From: Phycisphaera sp. | GTDB lineage: Bacteria; Planctomycetota; Phycisphaerae; Phycisphaerales; UBA1924 | Assembly (NCBI GenBank): GCA_025916675.1 | Contig: CP098402.1 | Location: 3,343,205 to 3,407,204, forward strand | Direction of reading: 5' to 3' | DNA length: 64,000 nucleotides | Part shown: in pieces, positions 24,223-32,627 of the stretch | Numbering within the stretch: position 1 is the first letter of the stretch | Layout of the letters: each line of letters opens with the position of its first letter | Translations under genes and position numbers: made by a program | The notes under the pieces: model-generated | What the model saw: the letters and a program-made list of their open reading frames with translations, nothing else | Databases searched by the model: none | Told to the model about the DNA's origin: nothing

Positions 24223-24666
24223 GTGGAAGACCGATTCACGGCACATCAAAGGCATGTCCTGCTGGCGATCGCTCGCGTGGCTTCGAAGGCGTACCAGGAC
24301 AAGTGGTGCATCCGCGAGGCCACCGCCAGCGAGTACGCGCTGCTGGATGAGATCATTTCGGACACGCTCGAACTGGTCCAGTGGAACGTGGAGCGGCGGG
24401 AGCGAGCCGTGCAAAGAGCCCGCCCCGATCTGGCAGCCGGTCCGTGGACTCCAGTGGAGCTAAAAGCGCTCCAGCGGTTTCTTGACCTCGCGGGCGGCCC
24501 GTTCACGGACATCCCGTGCCATGAGGCCAGCCCCACGATCGAGCAGTTGGTCCACGAAGATCCCCGCGTGGCCCGGATCAGTGACGCGGCTCAGGCGTGC
24601 CTAGACGCGTACGGCGTGAGCGTGGCGCTGGAAGAGATCGAGGCTGCCGACGAGGCACGATCATGA
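24223..24666 (+). CDS. Unknown soluble protein, 147 aa
   Basis: A small acidic, helical protein without signal or membrane segments, starting at a GTG (MEDRFTAHQRHVLLAIARVA) and ending EEIEAADEARS. No motif is recognised. It is transcribed divergently from miaA across 68 bases. A stem CCGCGTG/CACGCGG at 24682-24701 follows the stop and may end transcription before the convergent trpS gene. Codon use looks typical of the region, which supports a real gene. Confidence 0.65.
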   Translation: MEDRFTAHQRHVLLAIARVASKAYQDKWCIREATASEYALLDEIISDTLELVQWNVERRERAVQRARPDLAAGPWTPVELKALQRFLDLAGGPFTDIPCHEASPTIEQLVHEDPRVARISDAAQACLDAYGVSVALEEIEAADEARS

Positions 24667-24756
24667 AGTTTGGGTGTTGGTCCGCGTGCTCACGCACGCG
24701 GCTCGGAAAGAGCCCTCTTCTACTCCAAGCCCTCCGCGACCTCCGCGTTCAACTTC

Positions 24757-25827
24757 TTACCTCGGAAACCGCAACTCCCGCCCGAAGAAATCCAGCCCCA
24801 TCGCCGCCTTCGCTCTTGCCAGTGTGTCTTCGGCCACGGCGTTAGCCTTGTTGGAGTGGTCGCGAAGGATCTCCAACACCACCTTGTCGCCCGCCTCGCC
24901 CGCGAGCTCGGCGCGTTTCTCGCGGATGGGGGCGATGAGCTCGTCGATGGCCTGGGCGACCTCGACCTTGATGTGGCCGTCGCCGATGTTGTCGCCGGCG
25001 GCGTACTTGGTCTCGAGTTCCTTCACGCGGGTCTCGTCGCGGATGAAGGCGCGGACGTAGTCGAAGAGGGCGTTGGTGGTGTCGCCGGGCTCGTCCATGG
25101 TCTGGCGCCCGGTATAGAGCTGGCCCATCTTCTTCTTGATCTGCTTGAAAGTGTCTCCCAGCATGATGGCGTTGTTCAGGCTCTTGGACATCTTTTGTTT
25201 GCCGTCGGTGCCGACCAATCGCCCGATGCGGCCGACCTTGGCCTGGGGGATCGGGAACACGCCGCCCAGGGCCTCGTGCTCGTGGTCCTCGGCGTGCGGG
25301 TCGACGCCGCAATAGACCTGGTTAAAACGCCTCGCGGCCTCGCGGCACATCTCGATGTGGGCGACCTGGTCCTCGCCCACTGGTACGAGCTCGGGGCGGA
25401 AGGCGAGGATGTCGGCGCACTGGCCGACGGCGTACATGGGGAAGCCGAAGGAGTAGGTGTCGCCCAGGTCCTTGTCCTTGATCTCGGTCTTGAGCGTCGG
25501 GTTCTTCATGACGCGGTTGAAGGGCAGCAGCATGGCGAAGAACCACGTGAGTTCGGCGATGGCGGGGACCTCGGTCTGCAACACGAACACGGCGCGGCTG
25601 GGGTCCATGCCGACGGCCAGCCAGTCTTTCACGATCTCGAAGGTGCTCTCGCGGATGCCCGCCGGCTTGTCGGCCCGGGTGGTGTAGGCGTGCATGTTGG
25701 CGATGAGGAAGAAGCAGTCGTACTCGTCCTGGAGCGCGACGCGGCTCTCGAGGCTGCCCACCAGGTGGCCCAGGTGGAGCTGGCCGGTGGGGGTGTCGCC
25801 GGTGAGGATTCGGGGTTTGGTGGTCAT
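24757..25827 (-). CDS. trpS: Tryptophanyl-tRNA synthetase (TrpS), 356 aa
   Basis: A class I aminoacyl-tRNA synthetase that charges tRNA-Trp. The HIGH-type motif is HLGH in TPTGQLHLGHLVGS (12-25), with the Trp-pocket block VGEDQVAHIEMCREAARRFN (about 147-166) and the KMSKS loop in DGKQKMSKSLNNAIML (about 206-221). Length and motif order are normal for bacterial TrpS. The gene is monocistronic as far as seen: it is divergent from a dockerin-protein gene and convergent with the small unknown gene. No tRNA or T-box leader is recognisable in the 95 bases upstream. Confidence 0.96.
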   Translation of the reverse strand: MTTKPRILTGDTPTGQLHLGHLVGSLESRVALQDEYDCFFLIANMHAYTTRADKPAGIRESTFEIVKDWLAVGMDPSRAVFVLQTEVPAIAELTWFFAMLLPFNRVMKNPTLKTEIKDKDLGDTYSFGFPMYAVGQCADILAFRPELVPVGEDQVAHIEMCREAARRFNQVYCGVDPHAEDHEHEALGGVFPIPQAKVGRIGRLVGTDGKQKMSKSLNNAIMLGDTFKQIKKKMGQLYTGRQTMDEPGDTTNALFDYVRAFIRDETRVKELETKYAAGDNIGDGHIKVEVAQAIDELIAPIREKRAELAGEAGDKVVLEILRDHSNKANAVAEDTLARAKAAMGLDFFGRELRFPR

Positions 25828-25921
25828 AGGCGGAGAGGGTAGGGAGGGCGTTCGCGGGTCTTCTCGAAGTCTTCATCGCGATCGCGGCGGTTTTCGTTAC
25901 AATGCTAAAAGGAGGTGGAGC

Positions 25922-26806
25922 ATGCGGTGGTGGAAGATCATCCTTGGATCGTCGGCGGCGCTCGCGGGGCAGGTGGCGGCCCAGGATCGCGAAATCAGCC
26001 GGATCGTCGAGGCCGAGGCGCTGGCGCTGGTGTTCGATGATCCGGTGCGCGACCGCGACCTGGCATCGTCGATGGAGGCTGGTGACTTTGTTGAGTCGGT
26101 GTCGGCCCTCGCGGCCATCCCGCCGTTCGCGTCGAATCGATCGCGTGCCGAGCAGGTGAGCTTCTTTGTTCCCGATTCACCAATGGCGGGCGGCGACCTC
26201 ATCGACGCCTCGGGCTCGGCCGTGGCGCAGCTGTTCATCCAGGGATTTGGCGAGGCATACGCCACGAGCCTGTACCGCCTGGAGTTCGTGGCGGCCGGCT
26301 CGGCGACGCTGCTCATCGAGGACTTCGAGCTGCTGGTCGATCGGGCCTTCGATGGAATCGTGTCTCGTGATCGTCCCGGCGATGCGGGGGCGTCGATCCG
26401 GTTGGTGAACACGGGCACGTTCGAGGTCGAGTTCGAGGTGGAGGCCGTGCTGGACGACATCGGCACGCGGCTGCTGCTGCGGCCCGTGGCGCCTATCGAG
26501 ATCGCGCTCGATCCGGGGGCCTACGAGCTGCGCATTGCGGCGACGGCCGCCGATCGGACCGACGGCTTCGAGGAGGTCAGCGACAGCCTTGCGGCCGCGA
26601 GTTATTTCTTTGAGGCGACGCTCTTCGAGGCCGACGCGTGCGGGGCCGATCTCGATGGTGATGGCGTGCTCACCGTATTCGATTTTCTTGAGTTCCAGAA
26701 TCTGTTCGATGCGGGCGATCTCGCAGCCGACTTCGATGGTGATGGCGAGCTCACGCTGTTCGACTTCCTGGCGTTCCAGAACGCCTTCGACCTCGGTTGC
26801 CCGTAA
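25922..26806 (+). CDS. Secreted protein with GC-type dockerin, 294 aa
   Basis: The gene starts at MRWWKIILGSSAALAGQVAA, a signal peptide, with an excellent AAAGGAGGTG about 5 bases upstream. The middle (residues 25-235) is a beta-rich domain of unknown family, with strand patterns such as FEVEFEVEAVLDD and PGAYELRIAATAAD that suggest an immunoglobulin- or CARDB-like fold. The last 58 residues are the dockerin module: Cys, DLDGDGVLTVFDFLEFQN, a linker, DFDGDGELTLFDFLAFQN, and terminal GCP. It is probably exported and anchored through that module. It sits beside an ECF sigma/anti-sigma pair transcribed toward it. Confidence 0.85.
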   Translation: MRWWKIILGSSAALAGQVAAQDREISRIVEAEALALVFDDPVRDRDLASSMEAGDFVESVSALAAIPPFASNRSRAEQVSFFVPDSPMAGGDLIDASGSAVAQLFIQGFGEAYATSLYRLEFVAAGSATLLIEDFELLVDRAFDGIVSRDRPGDAGASIRLVNTGTFEVEFEVEAVLDDIGTRLLLRPVAPIEIALDPGAYELRIAATAADRTDGFEEVSDSLAAASYFFEATLFEADACGADLDGDGVLTVFDFLEFQNLFDAGDLAADFDGDGELTLFDFLAFQNAFDLGCP

Positions 26807-26809
26807 CTG

Positions 26810-27535
26810 TCACTCGCCCTCCACCCCCAACAACGGCAGCACCACCGGCTTTTCCAGCGTGCTGATCTCGTCGACGACCAGGCCGCCAAGCATCGTGGTG
26901 TGCTGGGTGAAGCCGTGGGTGTAGTTAGTGTCGAAGCGCAGGGTACCCGGCGGGCGGAAGACGACGATGACACGCTCGCCGCCGGGAGCGCGGGCGAGCA
27001 GGACGCGCAGGGGCTTCTCGCCGGCTTCGACATCGCGGCCGTAGCGGCCCTCGTAGGCGGTCCAGCCGATGAGTGCGACGTTGCTGGCGGCGGCTTGCTG
27101 GAAGTCGGCAAGCAGGGGCACGCCGAAGGTGTCCAGGCCATACTGGCGGAACTTCTCGCGGGTGTCGCAGACCTCGGCGGGCTCGAAGGGGCCCTCGAAG
27201 ACGCCGCGGGCGTGGCCGAGCTGGACGGTGCGCACGGGCTCGTGCATAAAGAACACACTCAGCGTGATCGTGATAGCCAGGGCGGCGGCGAGGGCGGCGA
27301 CGGCTCCGTAGATCCGGAACTGGCGGCGCGAGCATCGCGCGGGTGTGGATGGCGGCGCGGCAAAGTGGTCGCGCAGGGCGGTGTCGTTCGCGTGGAGCTG
27401 TTGCAGCGCGCGGGCGAGTTCGGGGCGTTGCTCCAGTTCGGCTTCGAAGGCCGCGCGTTCGTCGGGCGTGCCCTCGCCATCGGCGTGGGCGATGAGTCGT
27501 TCGAGATCCCGGGGTGTGGGTGGCTGGGCAGTCAT
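26810..27535 (-). CDS. Anti-sigma-factor-like membrane protein, 241 aa
   Basis: The N-terminal 70 residues (LERLIAHADGEGTPDERAAF, LEQRPELARALQQLHAND) look like an anti-sigma domain without the zinc His-Cys-Cys. One membrane helix follows at about 76-99 (AVAALAAALAITITLSVFF). The remaining 140 residues would be outside the membrane as a sensor-type domain. It overlaps the ECF sigma gene by 4 bases (ATGA), the classic sigma/anti-sigma pairing, so it most likely sequesters that sigma factor at the membrane until a signal arrives. The signal is unknown. Confidence 0.8.
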   Translation of the reverse strand: MTAQPPTPRDLERLIAHADGEGTPDERAAFEAELEQRPELARALQQLHANDTALRDHFAAPPSTPARCSRRQFRIYGAVAALAAALAITITLSVFFMHEPVRTVQLGHARGVFEGPFEPAEVCDTREKFRQYGLDTFGVPLLADFQQAAASNVALIGWTAYEGRYGRDVEAGEKPLRVLLARAPGGERVIVVFRPPGTLRFDTNYTHGFTQHTTMLGGLVVDEISTLEKPVVLPLLGVEGE

Positions 27536-28047
27536 GGGGTGTCGCCTCTCGATTCGAGGCGTTCGAGCAGGTGGGCGCGTGCCCGATAGGTGTGGCTGCG
27601 TGCGGTGGCGGCGGGGATGTCGAGGATGGTGGCTATCTCTTCATAGGTGTGCTCGCCCACCACGCGCAGCAGCAAGCACTCGCGTTGGGCGGGGGACAGT
27701 TCGGCTAACGCGTCGAAGAGCGGCGCGTGCTGCTCGAACGTGGGGTTATCGGCGGGCTTGGGCTGGCGGCGTGGGAGGAGCCGGGGCGTTCGTTCGCGGC
27801 GGCCGCGGGCCTGCTCGCTGCGGCGGTGGTTGCGAGCGGCACCGCGTGTGATGGCGGCCATCCAGGCGCGAAAGTCGGTGCCGGCCTCGAAGCGATCGAG
27901 CCGCTGGAGCGCGATGATCGCGGCCTGTTGCACCACGTCGTCGGCGTGGGCCCGGCCCACCTCGGCCGCCGCGACCAGGCGCAGCGTGGGCGTGGCTCGA
28001 TCGAAGAGCTCGGCGAACTCGGGCTGGTCCAGACGCGTGGCGGGCAT
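27532..28047 (-). CDS. ECF-type RNA polymerase sigma factor, 171 aa
   Basis: An extracytoplasmic-function sigma factor. Region 2 spans about 10-85 (HADDVVQQAAIIALQRLDRF, FRAWMAAITRGAARNHRR) and region 4 about 113-165 (LSPAQRECLLLRVVGEHTYE, IATILDIPAATARSHTYRAR). The linker between is Arg-rich. It is the first gene of a two-gene operon with its anti-sigma partner. The 287 bases to the divergent dockerin/lamin-tail gene probably hold the promoters of both; I could not identify a convincing ECF promoter sequence there by eye. Confidence 0.9.
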   Translation of the reverse strand: MPATRLDQPEFAELFDRATPTLRLVAAAEVGRAHADDVVQQAAIIALQRLDRFEAGTDFRAWMAAITRGAARNHRRSEQARGRRERTPRLLPRRQPKPADNPTFEQHAPLFDALAELSPAQRECLLLRVVGEHTYEEIATILDIPAATARSHTYRARAHLLERLESRGDTP

Positions 28048-28334
28048 CGTGATGGCGGCGGGCCCGGCATCGGCTCGCGCTCGGCGTGGTCTCCTGCTTG
28101 GTGTCGGTCTCGGGCATCGGCCGGTCCCGTCTGGTTGCTCCAGTCATGTGGTGCATCCCCGCTTGGAGGTATCCCGAAGTGGGATCTGTTGCGATGGGGC
28201 ACAAAAACGCTCGCATAGCAGTTGACCGGTGCAACGTCGCGGAGTGCCGCGAACATTTCATGGGTGTGGCGGAGTCGATGTCGGCCATGGTTAATCGAGA
28301 CGCCAACAGAAACCAAACTGGATCGGAGAATATT

Positions 28335-29132
28335 GTGTCCAACTCTTTACTGCTTGCCGCGTGTGGTGCTTTGGTCGTGTCCTCATCGATGGCGACGGCG
28401 CAAGTCGACCCGATTGAGCGCGGCGTCCAGATTGTGCGCGTGAGCTTTGCCGACGGCACCATCGAGATCGCCAACACGACCGACGAGACGATCGCGCTCG
28501 ACGGCTGGCGGTTGTGCTCCCATGACTTCAACGAGGCGCGCCGGTATACGGGCTCGACCGGGCTGAACGGGTTCAGCCTCGACGCCGGCCAGAGCCTGAC
28601 GGTCTTCACCAACGACGACATGCCCGGTGGCTTCCCGTCCGGCGTGAACGCCAGCGATCTCGGCGGCGCGATTGCCGGGCCGCTCGACCAGGATGCCTTC
28701 GGTATGCAGGTGTTCTTCCCCGGTGACGACGGCACCGTGCGTTTCGGCGACAGCTCCGACATCGCCGACCACATCCAGTGGAACGTTGATGGCCGCGATA
28801 TGGGAACATCCGAGCAGCGCACGGGCCAGGCCGTGGGTGAGGGTCTGTGGACCGCCGCGGGCGAGTTCATCGTGACGCGGACTGACTCTGTCGAGATCGA
28901 GCTGGTCTCGGCGGTTGGTGAGCTGCTCCACGGGCCGGCAAACTACATGGTGACGGACCCGGTTTGCCGGGCGGACCTGGACATGGATGGCTTGTTGACC
29001 ATCTTCGACTTCCTGGCGTTTCAGAACCGGTTTGATGGAGGCGAGGTGTCGGCCGATATCGATATGGACGGGTCGCTGACCATCTTTGATTTCCTCGCGT
29101 TCCAGAACCTCTTCGACGCGGGTTGCCCGTAG
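28335..29132 (+). CDS. Secreted lamin-tail-like protein with GC-type dockerin, 265 aa
   Basis: The GTG at 28335, preceded by GGAGAATATT, opens a signal peptide (MSNSLLLAACGALVVSSSMA). The open frame extends upstream to 28086 without signal character, so this start is preferred. Residues about 28-140 resemble the lamin-tail (LTD) beta-sandwich: IVRVSFADGTIEIANTTDET, ALDGWRLCSHDF, FSLDAGQSLTVFTND. The end is the dockerin module with two DxDMDG-x-LTIFDFLAFQN repeats, the preceding Cys and terminal GCP. LTD domains in bacteria are secreted and often accompany nucleases or surface proteins. The gene is divergent from the ECF sigma operon, a natural candidate target. Confidence 0.85.
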   Translation: MSNSLLLAACGALVVSSSMATAQVDPIERGVQIVRVSFADGTIEIANTTDETIALDGWRLCSHDFNEARRYTGSTGLNGFSLDAGQSLTVFTNDDMPGGFPSGVNASDLGGAIAGPLDQDAFGMQVFFPGDDGTVRFGDSSDIADHIQWNVDGRDMGTSEQRTGQAVGEGLWTAAGEFIVTRTDSVEIELVSAVGELLHGPANYMVTDPVCRADLDMDGLLTIFDFLAFQNRFDGGEVSADIDMDGSLTIFDFLAFQNLFDAGCP

Positions 29133-29233
29133 GGGCTCTCTCCTAAGCCCCGCGCGAAGACAAGGAGAGCCGGCTCGCCGGGGTTCTCTTACGCGACCCC
29201 GGTGTGGCCGGCCTCCGTTCTCGTGCGTGGAAC

Positions 29234-30496
29234 TCAACGCCGTTGGTGCAGCCAAGAGACGATGGCGTCGATGTGATCGACGGGTGTCGTCCGCGAGCTG
29301 CCGGTCTTGCGCGCGATGGCGATGAGGAACTGGGGCTTGCCGCCGCCGCCCCCACCCAGACCGGTCCATCGCTCGTCCATGGCGGCCGCCCGGTCGATGG
29401 CCCACATGCCGGGGGGCAGGCCTGGGCTATACACCTCATCGGTGGCGTTCTGGCCGATCCAACGCTCGACGGTGAGGCAGCTCTCGACCATCGCCGAGAA
29501 CTCGGGAAGGCCGAAGTCGTGGACGTGGTAGGGCGTGGGGCCGATACGGTTGGGCGTGCTGATGACCAGCGTGCCGCCGGGCTTGAGGATGCGGTGCAAT
29601 TCCGCGATGAGCCCCGTTGCGTTCTGGACGTGCTCGATGGTCTCGAAGCTGGCGGCCAGGTCGTAGGTGTTGGAGTTCAGGGGTGTGTCGCAGGCGTCGG
29701 CGGCGTGGAACGCGCAGCGACCCTCGCACGCGTGGTGGCGGCGGGCGTACTCGATGGCGTCGGGGTCGAGGTCGACGCCGTCGGTGGTGGCGTCGGCGAT
29801 CGTCGCGAGCAACCGTGAGCCGTAGCCGGTCCCGCTGGCAACGTCGGCGATGCGCCGGGCGTTGTTCTCGAGTGCGATGTCTGCGGCGAGCTCGTACCGA
29901 CGCGCGTGCAGCTCGGTCCGCGCGGGAGGGATGATGGGCAGCAGGGCATCGTGACGCTCGCCGCGGTTGTCGACGAGCCAGCGGGCATCGTCGAGAGGGA
30001 TGCCGCGGGCGACGAGGCGTTCGACGGTCGTGTTGGCGTCCCAGAGGGAATCGTCGGGCAGGTAGAGCGAGACGACCTTGACCGCTGTGCCGGCGAAGGC
30101 GGCGTGGGCGCGATCGCGGAGCGTGTCTTCGTGCTCGGTGGCGCTGAGGACGACGGCCTGGAAGGTCGGGCTCTGGGCGGCTTGGGTTGGCGAGAGGACA
30201 CAAACGCCGGCGAGGTGGTCGCGCTCGGGCTGGTCGTCGAGGACGGCGGCGACCTCGATGCCGTGGAACAGCCAGGGCTGGCGGATGATGGCACGGGTGT
30301 GGCGGCCGCCGGGGTAGAGGGCGATGCGTTTCACGCCATGAGCGGCCAGCCAGGCGGCGGTGCGGTCGAGCAGTCGCTCGCGGAGCTGGGGCACGAGCGG
30401 CAGGCGCGGGGCCTTGGGCTGCCATGTGGCGGGTGGCGTGGACTCGGTCGGCAGGTTCTGCGTATGCAAGGCGCTCACGGGGCGGTCATCGGCCAT
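29234..30496 (-). CDS. SAM-dependent methyltransferase with N-terminal sugar-transferase-like domain, 420 aa
   Basis: The C-terminal half is a class I methyltransferase: RIADVASGTGYGSRLLATIA (SAM loop, about 216-235), VDLDPDAIEYARRHH, DLAASFETIEHV and LKPGGTLVISTPNRIGP are the successive Methyltransf_11 motifs. The first 190 residues have a Rossmann-like nucleotide-sugar-epimerase-style pattern (VKRIALYPGGRHTRAIIRQP, AAVLDDQPERDHLAG) seen in SAM enzymes of glycan clusters. The start at 30496 gives MADDRPVSAL; codons upstream belong to the divergent gene. The genes that follow encode glycosyltransferases, so it probably methylates a surface sugar. Confidence 0.8.
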   Translation of the reverse strand: MADDRPVSALHTQNLPTESTPPATWQPKAPRLPLVPQLRERLLDRTAAWLAAHGVKRIALYPGGRHTRAIIRQPWLFHGIEVAAVLDDQPERDHLAGVCVLSPTQAAQSPTFQAVVLSATEHEDTLRDRAHAAFAGTAVKVVSLYLPDDSLWDANTTVERLVARGIPLDDARWLVDNRGERHDALLPIIPPARTELHARRYELAADIALENNARRIADVASGTGYGSRLLATIADATTDGVDLDPDAIEYARRHHACEGRCAFHAADACDTPLNSNTYDLAASFETIEHVQNATGLIAELHRILKPGGTLVISTPNRIGPTPYHVHDFGLPEFSAMVESCLTVERWIGQNATDEVYSPGLPPGMWAIDRAAAMDERWTGLGGGGGGKPQFLIAIARKTGSSRTTPVDHIDAIVSWLHQRR

Positions 30497-30536
30497 CTTC
30501 TGGTGCGGGCACGAGCCCGGGGCCGATGGACTGGGG

Positions 30537-32627
30537 ATGTCCGCGATCCCCGCTGTCCGTGCGCCCGCTGGGTCTGGCCCGCTGCTCGAGCTCGCGCGGT
30601 CGTTGTGGCCGTTGGCGAGTGAGCGGTGGGGGATCTCGGGCGGCGTGCTCGAAGGTGTTGGCTCGGCACTGGCCGAAGCGCCGGTGGCTGGGGGTGGCAA
30701 GGTGATCTGGCCGGCGGGCGAGCGGTTCGCGCCGCCGGTCGCGGTGGCGGGGCTGGGCTCGGCCGACGTGCTGGTGCGAGCGATTGCCGACAGGTCTGGC
30801 GTGTTGCAGTATCGGCCACGGATCTTCGTTGTCGAGCCTCGGGCCGAGGTCGCGCTGGCGGCGATCGCGCGGTACGCCGCCTCGGATGGCCAGGCCGCGG
30901 CGCGGGATCTGCTCGGTGCTCCCGGAGTCGAGTGGTTCATCGGGCCGCTGGGCATGTCGGCGTTCCAGGCGTGGCTCACCGAGCGTGTGGACGACCCACT
31001 GCCCAAGGACGTCATCCCCAACGGGGCACCGCCCGAACTGGCGACGGGCGTGGCCAAGGTGCTGGGCGAGGCGCACGCGCGGCAGCAGGCGTTGATGCGC
31101 GATCGCGTCGCCATGATGCGCGAGGGGGCCAACAGCCGGCAGCGGCGCGAAGCGGTCCGGGCGCGTTGGCGGGAAGGAAAGACGCTGCGGATCCTCGTCA
31201 GTACGACACGTTTCTCGACGTACATGCGGCACGCGGCGGCGGACCTGGTCGATGCGCTCGACGCGATCGGCCACGAGGCCAGGCTGCTGCTCGAGCCCGA
31301 CGACCACACGCGTCAGACGCAGCTGCATTACACGCGTGCGGTGGCCGAGTTCGATCCCGATGGTGTCGTGCTGCTGAATTTTTTCAGGCCGCAGATCGGC
31401 CCGGTGCTGCCGCCGCACGTGCCCGTGGTGACCTGGTCTCAGGATGCGATGCCGCACTACTTCACCGGAGCCTCGCCGCCGCGGGTGGGCACGCTCGACT
31501 ATGTAGTCGGTATGCTGTATCCGGAGCTGCGGACGCGCGTCGGACTGCCCGAGGAGCGGATGCTGGCGTGGCCCAACGCGGTGTCGCCGGCGAAGTTCCA
31601 TCGCGAGCCGGTGGGTGAAGAGTTCGAGCACCTGCGGTGTGACGTGGCGATGATGACGCGGCACAGCGAGCTTCCTGCGGCGTACGTGCGGCGGAAGATC
31701 GAGGAAGCCGGGGGCGCGACACCCACGGGCCGCGCGATCGCGGAGATGGAACGGCTGGTTCCCATTGGGCTGGAGCGCGCGCAGCGCGAGCACCGGTGGA
31801 CAGCGCGGGAGCTGCGAGCCCGATGCGAGGAGGCGATCCGCAGCGGGTGCGGGCGGACACCGCCGGCGGCGATGGTCGAGGGTTTCCTGCACGAGATCGT
31901 CATGCCGTTGGCCGATCTGCACTATCGCCAGCAATCGGCCGTGTGGGCCGCCGCGGTGTGCGAGCGCAACGGCTGGCGGCTGCACCTGTATGGCAATGGC
32001 TGGGAGGAACACCCCGAGTTGGCCGAGTACGCCAGGGGCGAGCTGGGGCACGGCGAGGAGCTGCGGGCCGCGTACCAGCTCGCGGGCGTGACAATCCACG
32101 CGTCGGTGCGCGGGCTGATGCACCAGCGCGTGGCCGAGGCGGCGATGAGCGGTGGGCTGCCGGTCGTGCGGCGGAGCTTCGAGGACGTCGATCGGGCGCG
32201 GTGGTTCCAGCTCAACGCCATGGTGGGGCAGGTCGAGCCCGATGGCCGGACCGAGGACGGGCGGCCCAGCTATGTCATCGCGAATCACGATGGGCTGATA
32301 CGCGTGGCGGCGTTGTGGGGGCGGTGCGGGCTGACGCTCGGCGATGATGGTGTCGTGTCGCCCTCGGCCTACGAGATGGGCATCCTAAAAGACTGCCCGC
32401 TGGGCAAGCCCAGGATGCCCGAGGACGATCCGGCTGTGATGCTGGTGGACGTGGGTGAGATCGGCTTCGCGAGCGAGGACGAGTTGGAGCGGATAGCGCG
32501 CAAAGCCCGGGATACCGGCTGGCGTGAGCATTGGTCAGCGTCGATCAACCCCCGGGTGCGCGAGCGGTTCGCGATGGATCGGTTCGCCGACGCGATGATC
32601 GGGCTGGTGCGCAAGAGCTTCGTGTAG
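30537..32627 (+). CDS. CgeB-like glycosyltransferase family protein, 696 aa
   Basis: After a variable N-terminal 200 residues, the segment TLRILVSTTRFSTYMRHAAA begins a GT-B-like part with VVLLNFFRPQIGPVLPPHVP, VTWSQDAMPHYF, DVAMMTRHSELPAAY, and near the end LHLYGNGWEEHPELAEYARG, VTIHASVRGLMHQRVAEAAM and SGGLPVVRR, the acceptor/donor pattern of CgeB/Glyco_trans_1_2 proteins. It probably transfers a sugar in surface glycan or glycoprotein synthesis. The start at 30537 is the first Met after the divergent methyltransferase start and has no strong ribosome-binding site, so an upstream start is possible. The 3' end overlaps the convergent gene by 93 bases. Confidence 0.75.
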   Translation: MSAIPAVRAPAGSGPLLELARSLWPLASERWGISGGVLEGVGSALAEAPVAGGGKVIWPAGERFAPPVAVAGLGSADVLVRAIADRSGVLQYRPRIFVVEPRAEVALAAIARYAASDGQAAARDLLGAPGVEWFIGPLGMSAFQAWLTERVDDPLPKDVIPNGAPPELATGVAKVLGEAHARQQALMRDRVAMMREGANSRQRREAVRARWREGKTLRILVSTTRFSTYMRHAAADLVDALDAIGHEARLLLEPDDHTRQTQLHYTRAVAEFDPDGVVLLNFFRPQIGPVLPPHVPVVTWSQDAMPHYFTGASPPRVGTLDYVVGMLYPELRTRVGLPEERMLAWPNAVSPAKFHREPVGEEFEHLRCDVAMMTRHSELPAAYVRRKIEEAGGATPTGRAIAEMERLVPIGLERAQREHRWTARELRARCEEAIRSGCGRTPPAAMVEGFLHEIVMPLADLHYRQQSAVWAAAVCERNGWRLHLYGNGWEEHPELAEYARGELGHGEELRAAYQLAGVTIHASVRGLMHQRVAEAAMSGGLPVVRRSFEDVDRARWFQLNAMVGQVEPDGRTEDGRPSYVIANHDGLIRVAALWGRCGLTLGDDGVVSPSAYEMGILKDCPLGKPRMPEDDPAVMLVDVGEIGFASEDELERIARKARDTGWREHWSASINPRVRERFAMDRFADAMIGLVRKSFV

